The notes beneath the pieces are model-generated. The model had not been told where the DNA came from and ran no database searches. It saw only the letters and a program-made list of their open reading frames with translations. A stretch of 27,499 nt of DNA. It comes from Fragilariopsis cylindrus CCMP1102 (lineage: Eukaryota > Bacillariophyta > Bacillariophyceae > Bacillariales > Bacillariaceae). Positions 10,884 through 21,971 of this stretch are shown here, one piece after another. The stretch covers positions 1 through 27,499 of the forward strand of contig FMBT01000029.1 of the NCBI GenBank assembly GCA_900095095.1, in the 5' to 3' direction. The translations under genes were made by a program, and so were the position numbers. Numbering within the stretch: position 1 is the first letter of the stretch; each line of letters begins with the position of its first letter.

Positions 10884-11124
10884 AAGATCAAATTCGTAAG
10901 TTTTTATGTGTATTACGTTAAGCGATTAGTTTTAGTGCCATACGCAAAATAAATACAACAAGTTCTCTCTCAACTGCTTTAGCTAAATAACTCTTTGTCG
11001 ACGTCATATGGCGCGTGCCTATGAGAGTTAATTAAAAAACTATTTGAAGAACATGACTGTCAACGAATATTCTTTTTTAAACTCTATTTTGTTCCGTAGG
11101 TATATCACCCTTGTGGTTCAATAT

Positions 11125-11161
11125 TTGAAATTGTGTGGTCGTGACGACCACATAATTTCAA
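11125..11161. repeat. Strong 17-base hairpin
   Basis: 17-base arms (11125-11141 and 11145-11161) around a TGA loop, with one non-Watson-Crick position that would be a G-U pair in RNA. It is the strongest simple hairpin in the window. Confidence 0.8.
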
Positions 11162-11170
11162 GAAATCATC

Positions 11171-11207
11171 ACAAGCTTGCGGCCGCGACTACCACTTTCA
11201 AGCTTGT
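11171..11207. repeat. Inverted repeat around a NotI-type octamer
   Basis: ACAAGCTTG (11171-11179) and CAAGCTTGT (11199-11207) are exact complements, with GCGGCCGC between them. Confidence 0.6.
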
Positions 11208-11739
11208 CGCAACACCACTTTAAAACTTGTACTGTACTGCAGCTTTGTATTGCACGCGGCCGCATCACAATAAACAATAAGCAAATCAATCTCACATAAT
11301 AGGTCTAACATTCTCATCGAAAATAAGACAGGAAGAAAAGATTTAATAGTAGTAAGGTATGTAAGAGGTTCATCTCTCTATTTGAAACCAGCTCTCTTTC
11401 CTCGCGATACAATCTACCATCTCCGTTAATTTCGTTCGGCGTTGTTGTATTTTGCCTAGCTAGTGATGTAGTCTTTTACGCTTGGGGACTTGGTACACTA
11501 CAAGTGATATTCAGTATCATTTATTTATCGTTTTGTTCACATCACACCACAGGACAGAAGCCAAATTGTTCTGCTTTTGGAAATACTCTGATTGCGTAGC
11601 ATCGTGTCGCAATATTCTGGTCCATTAGTTATGCGGTATGTGGTGTGCCGGTGTGTCCCCTTGCTGTCTTGTCATACGCATATAATAGGGCTTGCTTATT
11701 CGTCGTTTCTCTTTGTCTTTCATACACGCACACGCTACC

Positions 11740-11865
11740 CCCCCCTCCCTCCTCCTCGAAAACAAGCACATCTTTAACATGGCAAATACTGAATGCTTAT
11801 TCGTCCCCCCCCCCCCCTCCTCGAAAACAAACACATCTTTAACATCGCAAATGCTGAATACAGTA
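11740..11865. repeat. 65-base imperfect tandem duplication with C tracts
   Basis: Two units share a C run followed by TCCTCGAAAACAA, CACATCTTTAACAT, GCAAAT and CTGAATRC. The TCCTCGAA anchors are at 11753 and 11818, giving a 65-base period. It lies just upstream of the bZIP gene, perhaps in its 5' leader. Confidence 0.85.
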
Positions 11866-11962
11866 TTTTCATATACATGTGCGTTTCCATTTCTTTTCTA
11901 ACGTTGGACATTGGTATGCTAGCGTTTTGCGAACGTGGATTCTCTCTCACACACGCACACGC

Positions 11963-11986
11963 CTCTCTCTCTCTCTCTCTCTCTCT
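11963..11986. repeat. (CT)n microsatellite before the bZIP start
   Basis: A CT run 24 bases upstream of the bZIP ATG, probably in the 5' UTR. Confidence 0.85.
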
Positions 11987-12009
11987 AAAGCATACACTTC
12001 ATATTAGAC

Positions 12010-13803
12010 ATGACAAAACATCCTAAACAAAAGATACCGGTCGGAGACGAAGAAGAGGCAAATGGATCATCAACTTCTTCAGGTGACAGTACTGATTTGG
12101 TTGAAGAAAAGGTGGAAGGTTCTACAAGTGAGAGTAAAGAAGAAGATGAAGGAGGAGGTATCGGTGCGGCTGTTACAAATGGTACTACAGATGGTATTGG
12201 AGGAGTGGTTACAGCAGCAGCAGCAGCAGCAGCAGGACGAAAACGAAAACAAAATCAAACAGGGGAATCTGATGCCAGTTGTGAGGAGGATCGTAGTAAA
12301 CGTCAAAAACGATTAGCAATGAATCGTGAATCTGCACGATCTCGTCGCAAACGTAAGAAGCTGTTACATGGAACTCTTACAAATCAAGTATACGAACTTA
12401 AATGTCAACTAAAAGAAGCAGAAGAAATGGTTATAAGATTAAGAGAAAGAAATAAACAACTCGAATCTCAAGTGATGGAAGTAAGTCGTTATATACCACC
12501 CGAATCAGATTCTAGAAGTAAAAATGGAAACGATGGAGGAGGGACTAACAGCTATACACAATCAAAATCTCAACCACCATCACAAACAAGTCAAGGTCAA
12601 GGTCAAGGACAAGGACAAGATCAAGGACAAGGTCAAATAAATCAAGAACATTCTTCTCAAGAAATTTTGCTGCAACTCACGCAGCACCTCCAACAACAAG
12701 CACGTCAACAGTCGGCCACCGTATCGTCATCATCTTTGCCTCAACAGCAGCAGCAACAATGGACTACTAATGCGGATAGTAACCTAATGAGGATGTTACA
12801 AGAACAGCAACAATCGTCGCTTATCACAGCTAATAAACCTACTTCTAATGCTACTGACTTGAGTGGGATGATGACGGCGCTGGGCACAGCATCGCAACAG
12901 CAGCAGCAACAAGATTCGTTACGATGGATTTTGGCTTTGCAGCAGCAACAGCAACAGCAACAATCGGGATTGAAACAACAGTCGCAACCACAATTACCAA
13001 CACAGCAACAACCTCAACCATTGAATCATGTCCAACAGTTACAACAACTTCAAATGATGCAACAAGCGTCTTCGCCACCACAACAGCAACTCATTGGACA
13101 AATCCAACAGCAGCTACAACAGCAGCAGCAATACCCTGTCGGAAATAGCAGTAACGGCATCATCAGTAATAATGGAATAAATGCAGCAGCATTTCAAGCA
13201 AGAAATGACGATTTACCATCGGTACGCTTACTTAACTAATGTTTGAACGATTCAGAAGAAAAATTGAAAGCGATAAACAAACGAAACTTAATACGAAAAT
13301 CCACCACGAGCTTTTTCTTGTTTTGTTTGAATATTATTTGAGCACGTGTGCAGGCTTTGATTCAAGAACTCTAGAAGAATAACTGAACCATTACTCACCG
13401 CCTTCTTCTTTCTTTCCACTTCTCTACTATCTTTTCATCTGTCTGCTTTTTGTTTTAGTCGCAGCAGCAATTTGATCAGCAATATCAACAACAGCGTGGA
13501 ATGTAAGCCTCACAACATCAACAAGGAGTGCAGCAACAACAGCAACAACGCACTATAGGTGATAACAATGGTAACAGCTCCTCACAGCAACATCAGCAGC
13601 AGCATCAGCAGCATCAGCAATAACGTAATGAACAAGACGACCTACATGAAGGGCAACTATAACTATGTAAGCTCGGCAGCTGCTGGCACACAGTCTGCTG
13701 TTAATGGAGTGTGGTGTCTTCTCTGTTCTTCAATCTGTTATAGCTACGCGGAGCAAGTATCGTAGCTGGGAAGCGTCAGTTGAAGAGAGAGGGGAAAAAA
13801 TAA
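12010..13803 (+). CDS. bZIP transcription factor with Gln-rich tail
   Basis: ATG 12010. An acidic, Ser-rich N-terminus and an Ala run precede the basic region RSKRQKRLAMNRESARSRRK (the bZIP N-x7-R signature is present). A leucine-zipper-like coiled coil (NQVYELKCQLKEAEEM...) follows, then a very long Gln/Ser-rich tail. The first intron is clear: 13222-13458, ending TTTTTGTTTTAG. The 3' end is less certain. My best model has exons 12010-13221, 13459-13502, 13588-13666 and 13744-13803, 464 residues, ending LRGASIVAGKRQLKREGKK. The last intron (GTAAGC...GTTATAG) is convincing. A simpler alternative stops at TAA 13504-13506 (419 residues). Curiously, Gln/His-rich codons continue in frame after that TAA to 13620. 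It is a nuclear DNA-binding regulator by family; targets unknown. The Gln-rich tail is a typical activation-domain composition. Confidence 0.85.
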
Positions 13804-14117
13804 TGCTATTCGGAGAAGAATGTGTCTATTACAACAACAAAAGGAAGTAACACATTGCCATTGTCATCTAGGCTATGTTCATAAGAAAGTAAAAACGTCA
13901 CGTCAATTACAGTTTAATTAGAAAACCGAATTTTTATAAAAAACATATATGTTGTACCACGCGTTAGAATACACAATCAATAATTGATCTTATCTATCTA
14001 CATCCATCCAGGTAATTTATAGGATGATATTCTTCTTTATTCTTTCTCAGGAGCAACAGCGTTAGCACAATAGTAATAACAACACAAAAAAAGGTCAGTT
14101 TTTTGGAGGAGGATGGA
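13804..14117. other. Convergent intergenic region
   Basis: 314 bases between the 3' ends of the bZIP and PT-repeat genes. AT-rich; no gene or clear structure seen. Confidence 0.5.
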
Positions 14118-16008
14118 CTACAGTATTTGCGTATCGTCGTGTAGTGAACCTCCATCCCGCTGATTATACAACTTGTACTTGTCATCCTGCAATATGGATA
14201 AATTATCAAGAAAGCCAATATTTTTTTCTGTCGCAATAAATATTGGATCTTTTCGTTCTAGACATGCTTTACATGATGGATTTGCACATGTTCTATAATC
14301 ATGATCAGCATTTTCCATCGTTACATTATATTCTTCTGGTAGTGGACGACCTTCTTGAAATAGATCTTCATCATTCACAACATTAGGATCATATTCCATA
14401 TCATCTTCTGAATCCAATTCTAATTCATCAATACATTTCGTATGTTCTTTGTACGCACGATGATTCTTCTTTTTTCGCATTACAACAAAGAAAACAACAA
14501 ATGATAGTACCAGCGCAGAAGCCACAATAATAATCACACCAAATGTGATATTATTGGACCACCATCATTTGATTGCGCATATGATGATCCCATAAATGCA
14601 GCAGTAGGTGTAATACCAACATCTTGTGGTTGTTCCATTACCGTACCATCAAATCCATTAATATTGACAAAACCTTTGAATATGCTGCTTGCAATACAAC
14701 TCGAGCTCCAGTAGTTCCTGCAGTATCGGTGTCAGTATTATTATTAGTCAAAGAATCGAACGAATCCTCCATCCAACTTACAAATTCATTATATGCCTCT
14801 CTATCACCGAATGGAGTTGCACCATTATTAGAGCTCTGAAGTTGACGTTGACGAAGTTGACGACGACGACGACGACGAGGTGAGAACCACATTGTTGCCT
14901 CAAGTTGTCCCCATACCTGATAACAGGATGTCGCGTTCGTATTAGCGTCGCCTTCGTTTTTTTCGATTGGACAACGTGTACCACTCACTGTATCTCGTCC
15001 ATTAGAGGAAAGATATATCATTGTATGTTTCGAACTAACAAAGTCAGTACCACGACAACCCATTCCATGATCAACTAATGAATTATGTAATTTAGGTTCT
15101 ACTAATGAATCAACAATATCTTGTACAGTATCAATATCGATGATTGTTTTTTCTTCACTGTCACTGTCACCGTCACCGTCACCACTAAGATAAATAAAAT
15201 ATTCAATATCAAAAATTTCAGTAACGTATGTTCCAATAGATGGTAATAACATACATGCTGTTTCTATACCACCACCATTATTTTCATCATATATTGTTGT
15301 ATTTAAATATCCTACCACTTGTTGATCAGTTGTTGGAGCTACGATTGTAGGTCCTGTTGCTTCCGAAACAAGTTGTTGTTGTTGTTGTTGTTGTTGTTGT
15401 GTAGTAGTAGTAGGTGGTAGAGTCGGTACCGATATCGGTAGATTTAGTATACCGGTGGTGGTGGTGGCGGGTACAGGTTCAGGAGCAATGATAGCAGGTA
15501 CAGGAGCAACAGTTGTTGCTACTATGACAACAGGTACAGGAGCAACAGTTGGAGACTTCGTTGGTGATAAAGTTGTTTTGATAGTTGGTGATGGTGGTGC
15601 CGTTGGATTCATGGTTGTTGGCGATTTTGTTGGATATTTCGTGGGTGTATTAGTGGTGGGAGATTTTGTTGGAGATGTTGTTGTAACGACGACAACGACA
15701 GGAGATGGTGTTGTTATTGTGACGGCGGAAGGATTTAATGTAGGAGACGATACAGGAACAACATCTCTCCATGGAGGTATCCATTCAGTTTCTTGATAAT
15801 TTCTATTCTTCCATTCGCTCATTTTTGTAACACGATGCTGATTATTCTGATGTTGCTGATGCTGCTGACGAGTGGATAATGATGGTATCCTATTCTGCTG
15901 CTGCCGTTGCTGCTGTGTAATCTGACTCGTCGCTGCTATTACTCCATAATCAAGAAGAACTACAAACGTTACTGCGATCGCTATCGTTCCATGAAGAAAA
16001 GGTGACAT
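14118..16008 (-). CDS. PT-repeat type I membrane protein (two -1 frame steps)
   Basis: The ATG at 16008 gives a signal peptide (MSPFLHGTIAIAVTFVVLLD...). A Gln/His-rich stretch comes next, then a low-complexity Pro/Thr/Ser region with SPTKSPT and NPTAPPSPT repeats, common in secreted diatom proteins. An ectodomain with several Cys and a SPRRRRRRQLRQRQLQ basic tract follows. Near 14690 the coding signal moves to the -1 frame (SSIFKGFVNINGFDGTVMEQ). Near 14555 it moves -1 again into the TM helix ITFGVIIIVASALVLSFVVF and a Cys-containing cytoplasmic tail. Two added bases give 630 residues and an intact signal peptide-ectodomain-TM-tail plan. I found no splice pair that explains the second step (no AG before the TM). 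Role unknown; surface or cell-wall association is an inference from PT repeats. Confidence 0.7.
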
Positions 16009-16915
16009 TTTCTTCTTCTTCACTCTACTTTCTATGGTTCAAAGTATAATCTTTCGGTACAGTGTATTCAATAGTATTGGTAGGTCCTAAGTTTTGAGTA
16101 TGTTGCTTACAGGTCTCTTGTTCGTTCGCTACTGTACAATTATCTTTGAATATTGAGAACATCAATCAACACATACATAATGATATACTGTATAACTTGA
16201 TACTACTACTGCATGCAGAGAAGACAAAATTGTTCCTTGCTTTGAATTTTGCCTGTGTTAGCGTAGCCGACATTAATTAAAATTCGAAATCGCATTCAGA
16301 TCGTGTAAAATTGATCTCGATTATCGGCGGTGAGCGTTCAATCATCGATAGATGATGGCGGGAGAATCGAGCATGTCATCCCTTGAAATCGCCGTTCGAT
16401 AAAATTTTATTAAATATATGTTTTGGTATGCCCCTCGCGCAACGCTAACAGCGTTGAGAACTAACTGTTTTGGGGGTACATATCCCCAGAATACTGTATA
16501 TACTTTTCATGTTTTTGACCTATCATTAGAGACTAGCTACAGTGGGTGTATACCTGTAAAAGAACTAGAAGCATGACTTTTGGGTGGTATTTCTAGAATT
16601 GCAATAGACCTGAAACTATGACTTTTATTCGATTAATTGAAATAGTAGAACAGATGATACTGTACTAGTAGAATGTAGAATACAGTACAGATGACAAATA
16701 ATCCAATAAATTGGATGAACCGAAACCTTAACATTCTTACTAAAGTTTTGAAATGAAAACGTGATGCCAATTTTCAAAAAGGGGACACACTTATTATTAG
16801 CTCTTCCTACAGTATGTACTAGCTAGACACCAGTAATTTCAAAAGTAATACATTAAGTTAGCATTTCACTTTTACTTTGAGTTGAAACGTTATTTCTAAA
16901 AGATAAGGTATAATT

Positions 16916-16948
<33 letters not shown>

Positions 16949-16964
16949 TGTTTCATTCGTCAGT
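16009..16964. other. Intergenic region with motif cluster and small hairpins
   Basis: 956 bases between two minus-strand genes. No coding frame was found. Six TACTGTA/TACAGTA heptamers lie at 16130, 16186, 16492, 16658, 16681 and 16808. A hairpin CAACGCT/AGCGTTG spans 16440-16456. A less AT-rich patch around 16310-16460 with CTCGATT/AATCGAG pairs may be structured. It probably includes the promoter of the PT-repeat gene. Confidence 0.45.
16921..16946. repeat. (TA)n microsatellite
   Basis: 13 TA units just downstream of the 3' end of the neighbouring minus-strand gene. Confidence 0.9.
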
Positions 16965-17956
16965 TTAGTTTGTTGTTGAAGATGATGCTATATTCCTAGC
17001 TTGTTCCTGTACCATAGACTCATAATGGTCCAACTTTTGTAACCATCGAACTGGAAACCATCCATACGTATCCGTTGATATCGATAATGATGGATGTGAT
17101 TCTAATTCTGATTCTGATTCTTCTTCATTTGCACCACTTGATGATGATGATTCTTTAGCTGGTAATCTACACAAATTGTATTGTCGATCTGGTCCAACTC
17201 CCTCCTTTAAAAATAAGAAAAAGAAGCGTACAGATAAAATATAACAAGTTAGGTAGAGTTAGTTCTCATCCATGTTGTTTTTTGTTTTACGTGTTTCGAA
17301 GAAAAAGAAAGAAAGAAAAGGATCGTATTGTAATGCTTACCTCTAAAACTTCAACTACATCTAACAATTGTACTCCTGATAGACAATGTATAAATCCAGT
17401 ATCTCTTCGTATTACACAATGGAAAAGGGTCGGCTTTTTTTCTAGCACCGTTAAATAATAATCGTCGTCGTCGTCGGCGTTTGATTATCATTATAATTAT
17501 TTGCTTTTTGATGATTAGCGGTAATAGTAGCAGCAGCTATGAACTCCTTCCTTAATCCTTCATTAATACCTTTTATTTTTTCCCAAAAAACCAATCGGAG
17601 GCACCCCATGCAGCAAACATAACAGGTACAATCAACATCGATACAACGGCAGGCCATCTAGGAATTGGTTTAAAATTTTCATCATCATCATCATGCTGTT
17701 GTTGTTGTTGAGAGACTTTTTGTTTTGCTTGTCGTCGTTTCGACAGCCGCTTAGTATTCGAGGATGATGATGAAGAACTCAAATGACGATGTTGTTGTTG
17801 TTGTTGTTGTTGTTGTTGTCGAACCAAATGATTGATACGTTGACTATTAATAATATTCAATTTGTTGGCAAAACAACTGATATTATTAGTCGAGACAGGA
17901 AAGGAACATCGTAACGATGATATAATTCGTTTTGTAAAGAGAGTGGTTACAATCAT
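16965..17956 (-). CDS. Unrecognised single-TM protein, possibly mitochondrial (two -1 frame steps)
   Basis: ATG 17956. The N-terminus MIVTTLFTKRIISSLRCSF resembles a mitochondrial presequence. Then come a poly-Gln and poly-Ser linker, a basic stretch, and one TM segment (WPAVVSMLIVPVMFAAWGAS). The frame reaches TAA at 17573 after DWFFGKK. One extra A in the A6 run there continues it as KIKGINEGLRKEFIAAA. A second -1 step near 17475 (AAA in CAAACGCC) leads into NADDDDDYYLTVLEKKPTLF. The intron 17340-17205 (GTAAGC...TTTAAAG) joins DVVEVLE to EGVGPDRQYNLCRLP, and the protein ends GWFPVRWLQKLDHYE...TTN. With two added bases both exons are multiples of three, giving 285 residues. If the first stop is real, a 127-residue protein is made and the rest is a separate or broken gene. 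No family recognised. Confidence 0.6.
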
Positions 17957-18345
17957 CGTTCATGAAATAGTAGTGACTTTGTGACTTTAAAAAAGACCCC
18001 ATCGTCGTCATACGATATATTTGTAAGAGAACAATCTTTTCAAAATACAAGATGGCGCCAAATGAAATATTTTGATGATTTTTGATTTACGCGCGCATTT
18101 TACTAGCCGTGAACTATGATGGCGCGAAAAATCTTGACCGTCGATTTTCACCGCCTTTGTCGTCATTGTTACCATTTTGATTTTGCTATTCGCTAACCTT
18201 GAACATAACCTGTTATCATTACAAGGACTGTCTATCTATTAATAAGAATTAATCATCCCTAGCTAGAACCTGAACAGAACCAACACAATTTTTGTACCCC
18301 GAACGAACGCTTCTTAATTCAAAAAAAAACGGAATCTTTTACATC
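17957..18345. promoter_or_regulatory. Divergent intergenic region (TM protein / SAE1)
   Basis: 389 bases between head-to-head starts. No TACTGTA heptamer and no structure of note. Promoter role is inferred from position. Confidence 0.4.
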
Positions 18346-19428
18346 ATGGCAACCACTAATACAACCGACGCTACTACTACTACTACTACTGCTACTGCTG
18401 CTACTGATAGCAACAGAAACAACAAAAGGAATCGGATGTGTATGATCGTCAGATTCGATTATGGGGTGCGGAAGCACAAAAGAAGATACAAAATTCGAAA
18501 GTTTTATACCTTCATGTGACGGGAAGTTCCTCGGAGGTTCTGAAGAATTTATGTTTAGCAGGAATTGCTGCCACAATTTGTGATCCACGTCCTGCATCAG
18601 CATTAGATTCATCACCTTGTTTCTTTACTCATCCAACTAACAATAACAATAACAACATGACGAAGATCAAGAAAATCCAACCAAAAAACAAAAGATTAAA
18701 TATGATTCGGTCGCACATGCCGTACGACCATTAGTAGAAGAATTGAATCCACTATTAGGATCTTGTCCAATCCTAACAAAAGATATTTCTACATTGACCG
18801 GGGAGATTTAATAGATTTTGCTGTAGTTATCGCATCACAAATTCCACTGGAAGAATCCGTCCGGATTTCGAAGTTAGTACCAATGGATGTATTTTTTATA
18901 CATTGATTGTTTCGGGATGAGGGGTGCATCAATAATTGATTTAGGTGGAAAAGAATTCAAATATCGACCAGAACAGGGAAAGAAATTATTAGATCCGATA
19001 CCTATTAAGGATTATGTTTCGTTGCCTGATATGGTGGAAGTTCCACTCCATAAAGCTATTAATCGATTTCATAAAAAAGGTCCACCACCTACCTGGGTTA
19101 TGTACCGTTCATTATTAGAATATCAACGACAAACCACACGGTGGTTGGGGATGTGGAAATAATGATGATAACGCTGGCTGCTGCTGCCAAGAAGATAATC
19201 CAAGAATTTTTGAAGAATGAACAAGTTACGATGACAGAGAATGACCTTAACGATTTAATTACAGCTGGTATGGCACAAGTTGCTCCGGTTTGTGCGGTGT
19301 TGGGGGGTATGGTAGGTAATGAAATCATTAAGATTATTAGTGGTAAGGGAGAACCGGCAAATAATACAATATTGTTAGATGGTGGAGCTTGTAAAGCATG
19401 GACATTTTTGGTCAAAGCCAAAGAGTAA
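18346..19428 (+). CDS. SAE1: SUMO-activating enzyme subunit 1 (AOS1-like), six -1 frame steps
   Basis: ATG 18346 begins a Thr/Ala-rich leader, then the E1 signature VYDRQIRLWGAEAQKKIQNS, which marks the AOS1/SAE1 half of the SUMO E1 (the subunit without catalytic Cys, partner of UBA2). Later segments are RPLVEELNPLLGS, DLIDFAVVIASQIPLEESVR, ASIIDLGGKEFKYRP and the C-terminal APVCAVLGGMVGNEIIKIIS. Each segment is in a different frame. Six steps of -1 occur at or near A4 18424, A6 18683, G4 18800, twice within 18870-18905, and about 19135. With six bases added the gene is 362 residues, close to the family length. No introns. Either the sequence has single-base deletions or this copy is a pseudogene. 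The same-sign steps and otherwise good conservation favour the first. Role: nuclear SUMO activation. Confidence 0.8.
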
Positions 19429-19711
19429 AGTCGTCTGTAATGCATATATTAATATAGTCCTATACTGTATATATATACATATATATATATATAATATTAT
19501 GACGTAAGGCTTAAGAAAGAAGTATGATTTGTAATAAAGAGCGCATATTTTCGATCCACGTTTTATTCAATAGTCTCAATTTGTTTTCATCAATTAACTT
19601 AATATTTTCGTGGAACAACTACAATTGTAATTTTATTTTACTTTATTCGGTATTTGTTACTACAAGAAGTAAAAGTAAAAATTACACTATCACTGTCGCA
19701 AACCATAGTAT

Positions 19712-21971
19712 TTAGCCAATAGGAAGCGTTTCGCCCGCAAGTTCCAATGGAATGCCAAACAGTCCTGGTGCATATCGCGTTTCTTTCAATTCTAACACTT
19801 GCTGCGGACCGGGACCAGTCAATGAAACGTATAGGTTCATTTCCCGTAAACAAACCTCCTCTACCATTTCTTTCAAAATTTCAAATCTTTCCGTCTTTAT
19901 TCCTTCTAGCATCTCCAACTGTTCCTTTATTTTCTTCAACGACTGATGAGATGCACCAGCGATACTCAGTTTCATTTCAGCTCGTCGTATTTCTTCAGGA
20001 AGTTCTTTCTGGTTTTTGTGCAATAGGTGCTGCCTATCGACGATAGCAAACCAATCAAGCAATTGACATTTTAATAGTTCAGGATCGTATTGTTCCGTAC
20101 ATCCCTTTGTAACGGAAGAACTTAAATCGATATTTAATGCTGGTGGTAAATCATTAGTACAAGGAGATACTAAATTAGAAAGGATGGTTAACTCCGAAAG
20201 AAATTGATCGATACGTTCTTCTAGAGTAGTCGATGTCCTAAAGGACAATGCATCGAAGATACCACCCTTCGTGGAAAATGCATCATCTCTCGGTACCATG
20301 AGAAGATCCAAAAAGATCGGTCGAATTCCAGTGGATGTTTCCGAACCAACTGTTCGACATAGCACATATCCGAGTCGCTATTTTTTGTTTAGTAGGAAAA
20401 ACGTTGGAAAAAAGAATAGTATGTTTGAGCGGCAAATCGATTCAAAAAAAATTATAATACAGTCATCAATCAGTGCACAAAATACAAATAATATTTTAAA
20501 GATCAAAACTTACTCGGACTGTTTCACGCAATGATGGCAATTCGCTAAGTTCAACTATTCCTATCACAGAATCGAGACTAATTCGTTTATGAGAAATAGT
20601 TCGTGCAAGTTCCGAAAAAGGAAATAGAGCCTTGCCCATATCTAACTCTAATTTTTCGGCTTCCATTTCGAGGGACAATAGCTCGACTAATTCTGGGGTT
20701 TTCAATTTGGCCATTAATTCTGCTTTAATATCTTCGGGCGATGAAGGAGAAGATTCTTTGTTACTCGAAGAATTATCCTGCTGCTTCTGCTGCTCATTCA
20801 GATAACAGTCTACCAGTTCCATGGGAGGTGCTCGCAGAAGATTTTGATGGGATTCCAGTAAGGATCGAAAGGGTGCTCTATATTCACACTTAACTAAGTA
20901 CAAACGTTTAGTAACGACTGCCTCGGCCTCCATCGCCGCTTTGAATTGATACAGTCGAAGGGGTAAATCCTGCTGGACCAGTTTCACCAATACAAGGACA
21001 TGATTTTCTAATTCTACCCAACTTTCACTAACTTTCGGGCGCAATTTCCATTGCTGTGAAGGACGTTCTTTTTCCTCCTGTTCTTGCTTTCGTCGTCGTC
21101 GCTGTTGTTGACCACGTTGAGGATGATCTGAACTAGTATTATTACTATTTTTGGATGATGATTTCGATTTCGATCCTGATCCTTTGGTGCTCTTGCTGCT
21201 TGTACCGGTATTTCCCTGAGGGCTTGTATCTGTTAATATCGATGCTGGGTCTATCACGGAAGGATTATCCCGATGTTTAATATAATATGAAATCTCTACT
21301 AACGGATGCTTATCTATGTTGCGAATCCATTTTTGACAGGCAAAGTAAACATCATCTGCCCATACAAAATCGGGACAATATATACGTGGTGATTCCCAAC
21401 AATCCTTCCGACGTTGTATTGTGGGCTGACGCCGACCAGTCTCACATCTTTCCTTAGATTCTAAAATTCCATTGCGAATACCATGTAGACCAACACCAGT
21501 AACATTACTACCCTTATCAGAATAAAATAAATTATTGCTACCACTGTGATGAGCAGTGTTACTTACAGCTGATGTTTTCGTACTCTCATAGGCATCACTC
21601 AAATTAGCAGCCGCTGCCAGTCGATCTGTACTTAGTCGTTCTATAGCATTGCATGCCGATTCCAGACATTGCCAACCAAGTGTTTCGTATGGACTCGAAC
21701 ATCCATCAGTATTGTATAAGTATTGTTTTTCTTTGTATAAATCCAACACAATTCGTGCTTCGTGTTTGATATCCAACCAACAAGCCAAAAGTGAATGACT
21801 GCTAGCGATAGTTCCAGTCAATTGTCCTTCGACAGAACGAAAAAGAGCGACATCGAGAAGCGTAGTTAAACCCGGTACAGCCTTTAAAGGCAAAGGATTG
21901 TCTTCAGTTTGTCCTCTCTTCGCAGGAAAAAGCAAGGAAATAATAGACGACAGCATGGCTGTGGTCGCCAT
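19712..21971 (-). CDS. Conserved-looking protein of unknown function, 707 residues
   Basis: Two exons, 21971-20514 and 20377-19712, with an intron of 136 bases (GTAAGT...AAAATAG) that joins ...SLRETVR to RLGYVLCRTVGSETST. The frame is intact. No signal peptide or TM is evident. The N-terminal ~170 residues look helical (MLSSIISLLFPAKRG...). A more distinctive stretch is YCPDFVWADDVYFACQKWIR. A Ser/Lys-rich and Arg/Gln/Glu-rich disordered linker follows. The C-terminal half is helical, with a probable coiled coil (LKKIKEQLEMLEGIKTERFE). It ends in a short hydrophobic tail (PGLFGIPLELAGETLP). I do not recognise a family. It is divergent from the DUF92 gene and convergent with SAE1. Confidence 0.75.

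Larger units (their letters stand above)
9383..12009. other. Long divergent intergenic region (FKBP-MsrA / bZIP), hairpin-rich
   Basis: 2.6 kb between head-to-head genes, much longer than other gaps here. No coding frame or tRNA was recognised. It holds the palindromes TTAAGGCCTTAA (9589-9600) and TACTGTACAGTA (9966-9977), an ATGT microsatellite, a series of perfect or near-perfect hairpins from 10470 to 11207, two NotI-type GCGGCCGC octamers, a 65-base tandem duplication and a CT run. Eight TACTGTA/TACAGTA heptamers lie here. It may be an extended promoter, an unannotated structured RNA, or remnants of mobile DNA. Confidence 0.6.

Noticed and set aside
11110..11165. tRNA-like GGTTCAA box near the 17-base hairpin
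   Set aside because: No acceptor or anticodon stems fit a cloverleaf; only a simple hairpin is present.
11171..11263. Vector polylinker contamination (HindIII, NotI, PstI, NotI sites)
   Set aside because: The sites are spaced by AT-rich native-looking sequence with local repeats, and I recognise no vector backbone.
13504..13506. Reassigned TAA/TAG coding for Gln (ciliate-like code)
   Set aside because: Two in-frame stops (618 and 13504) sit where Gln would fit, but OCD, the kinase, the ankyrin gene and others use TAA or TAG as clear terminal stops. Splicing explains both cases.
13994..14236. Minus-strand 80-codon frame overlapping the PT-repeat gene end
   Set aside because: It overlaps the clearly coding cytoplasmic tail in another frame and has no recognisable features.
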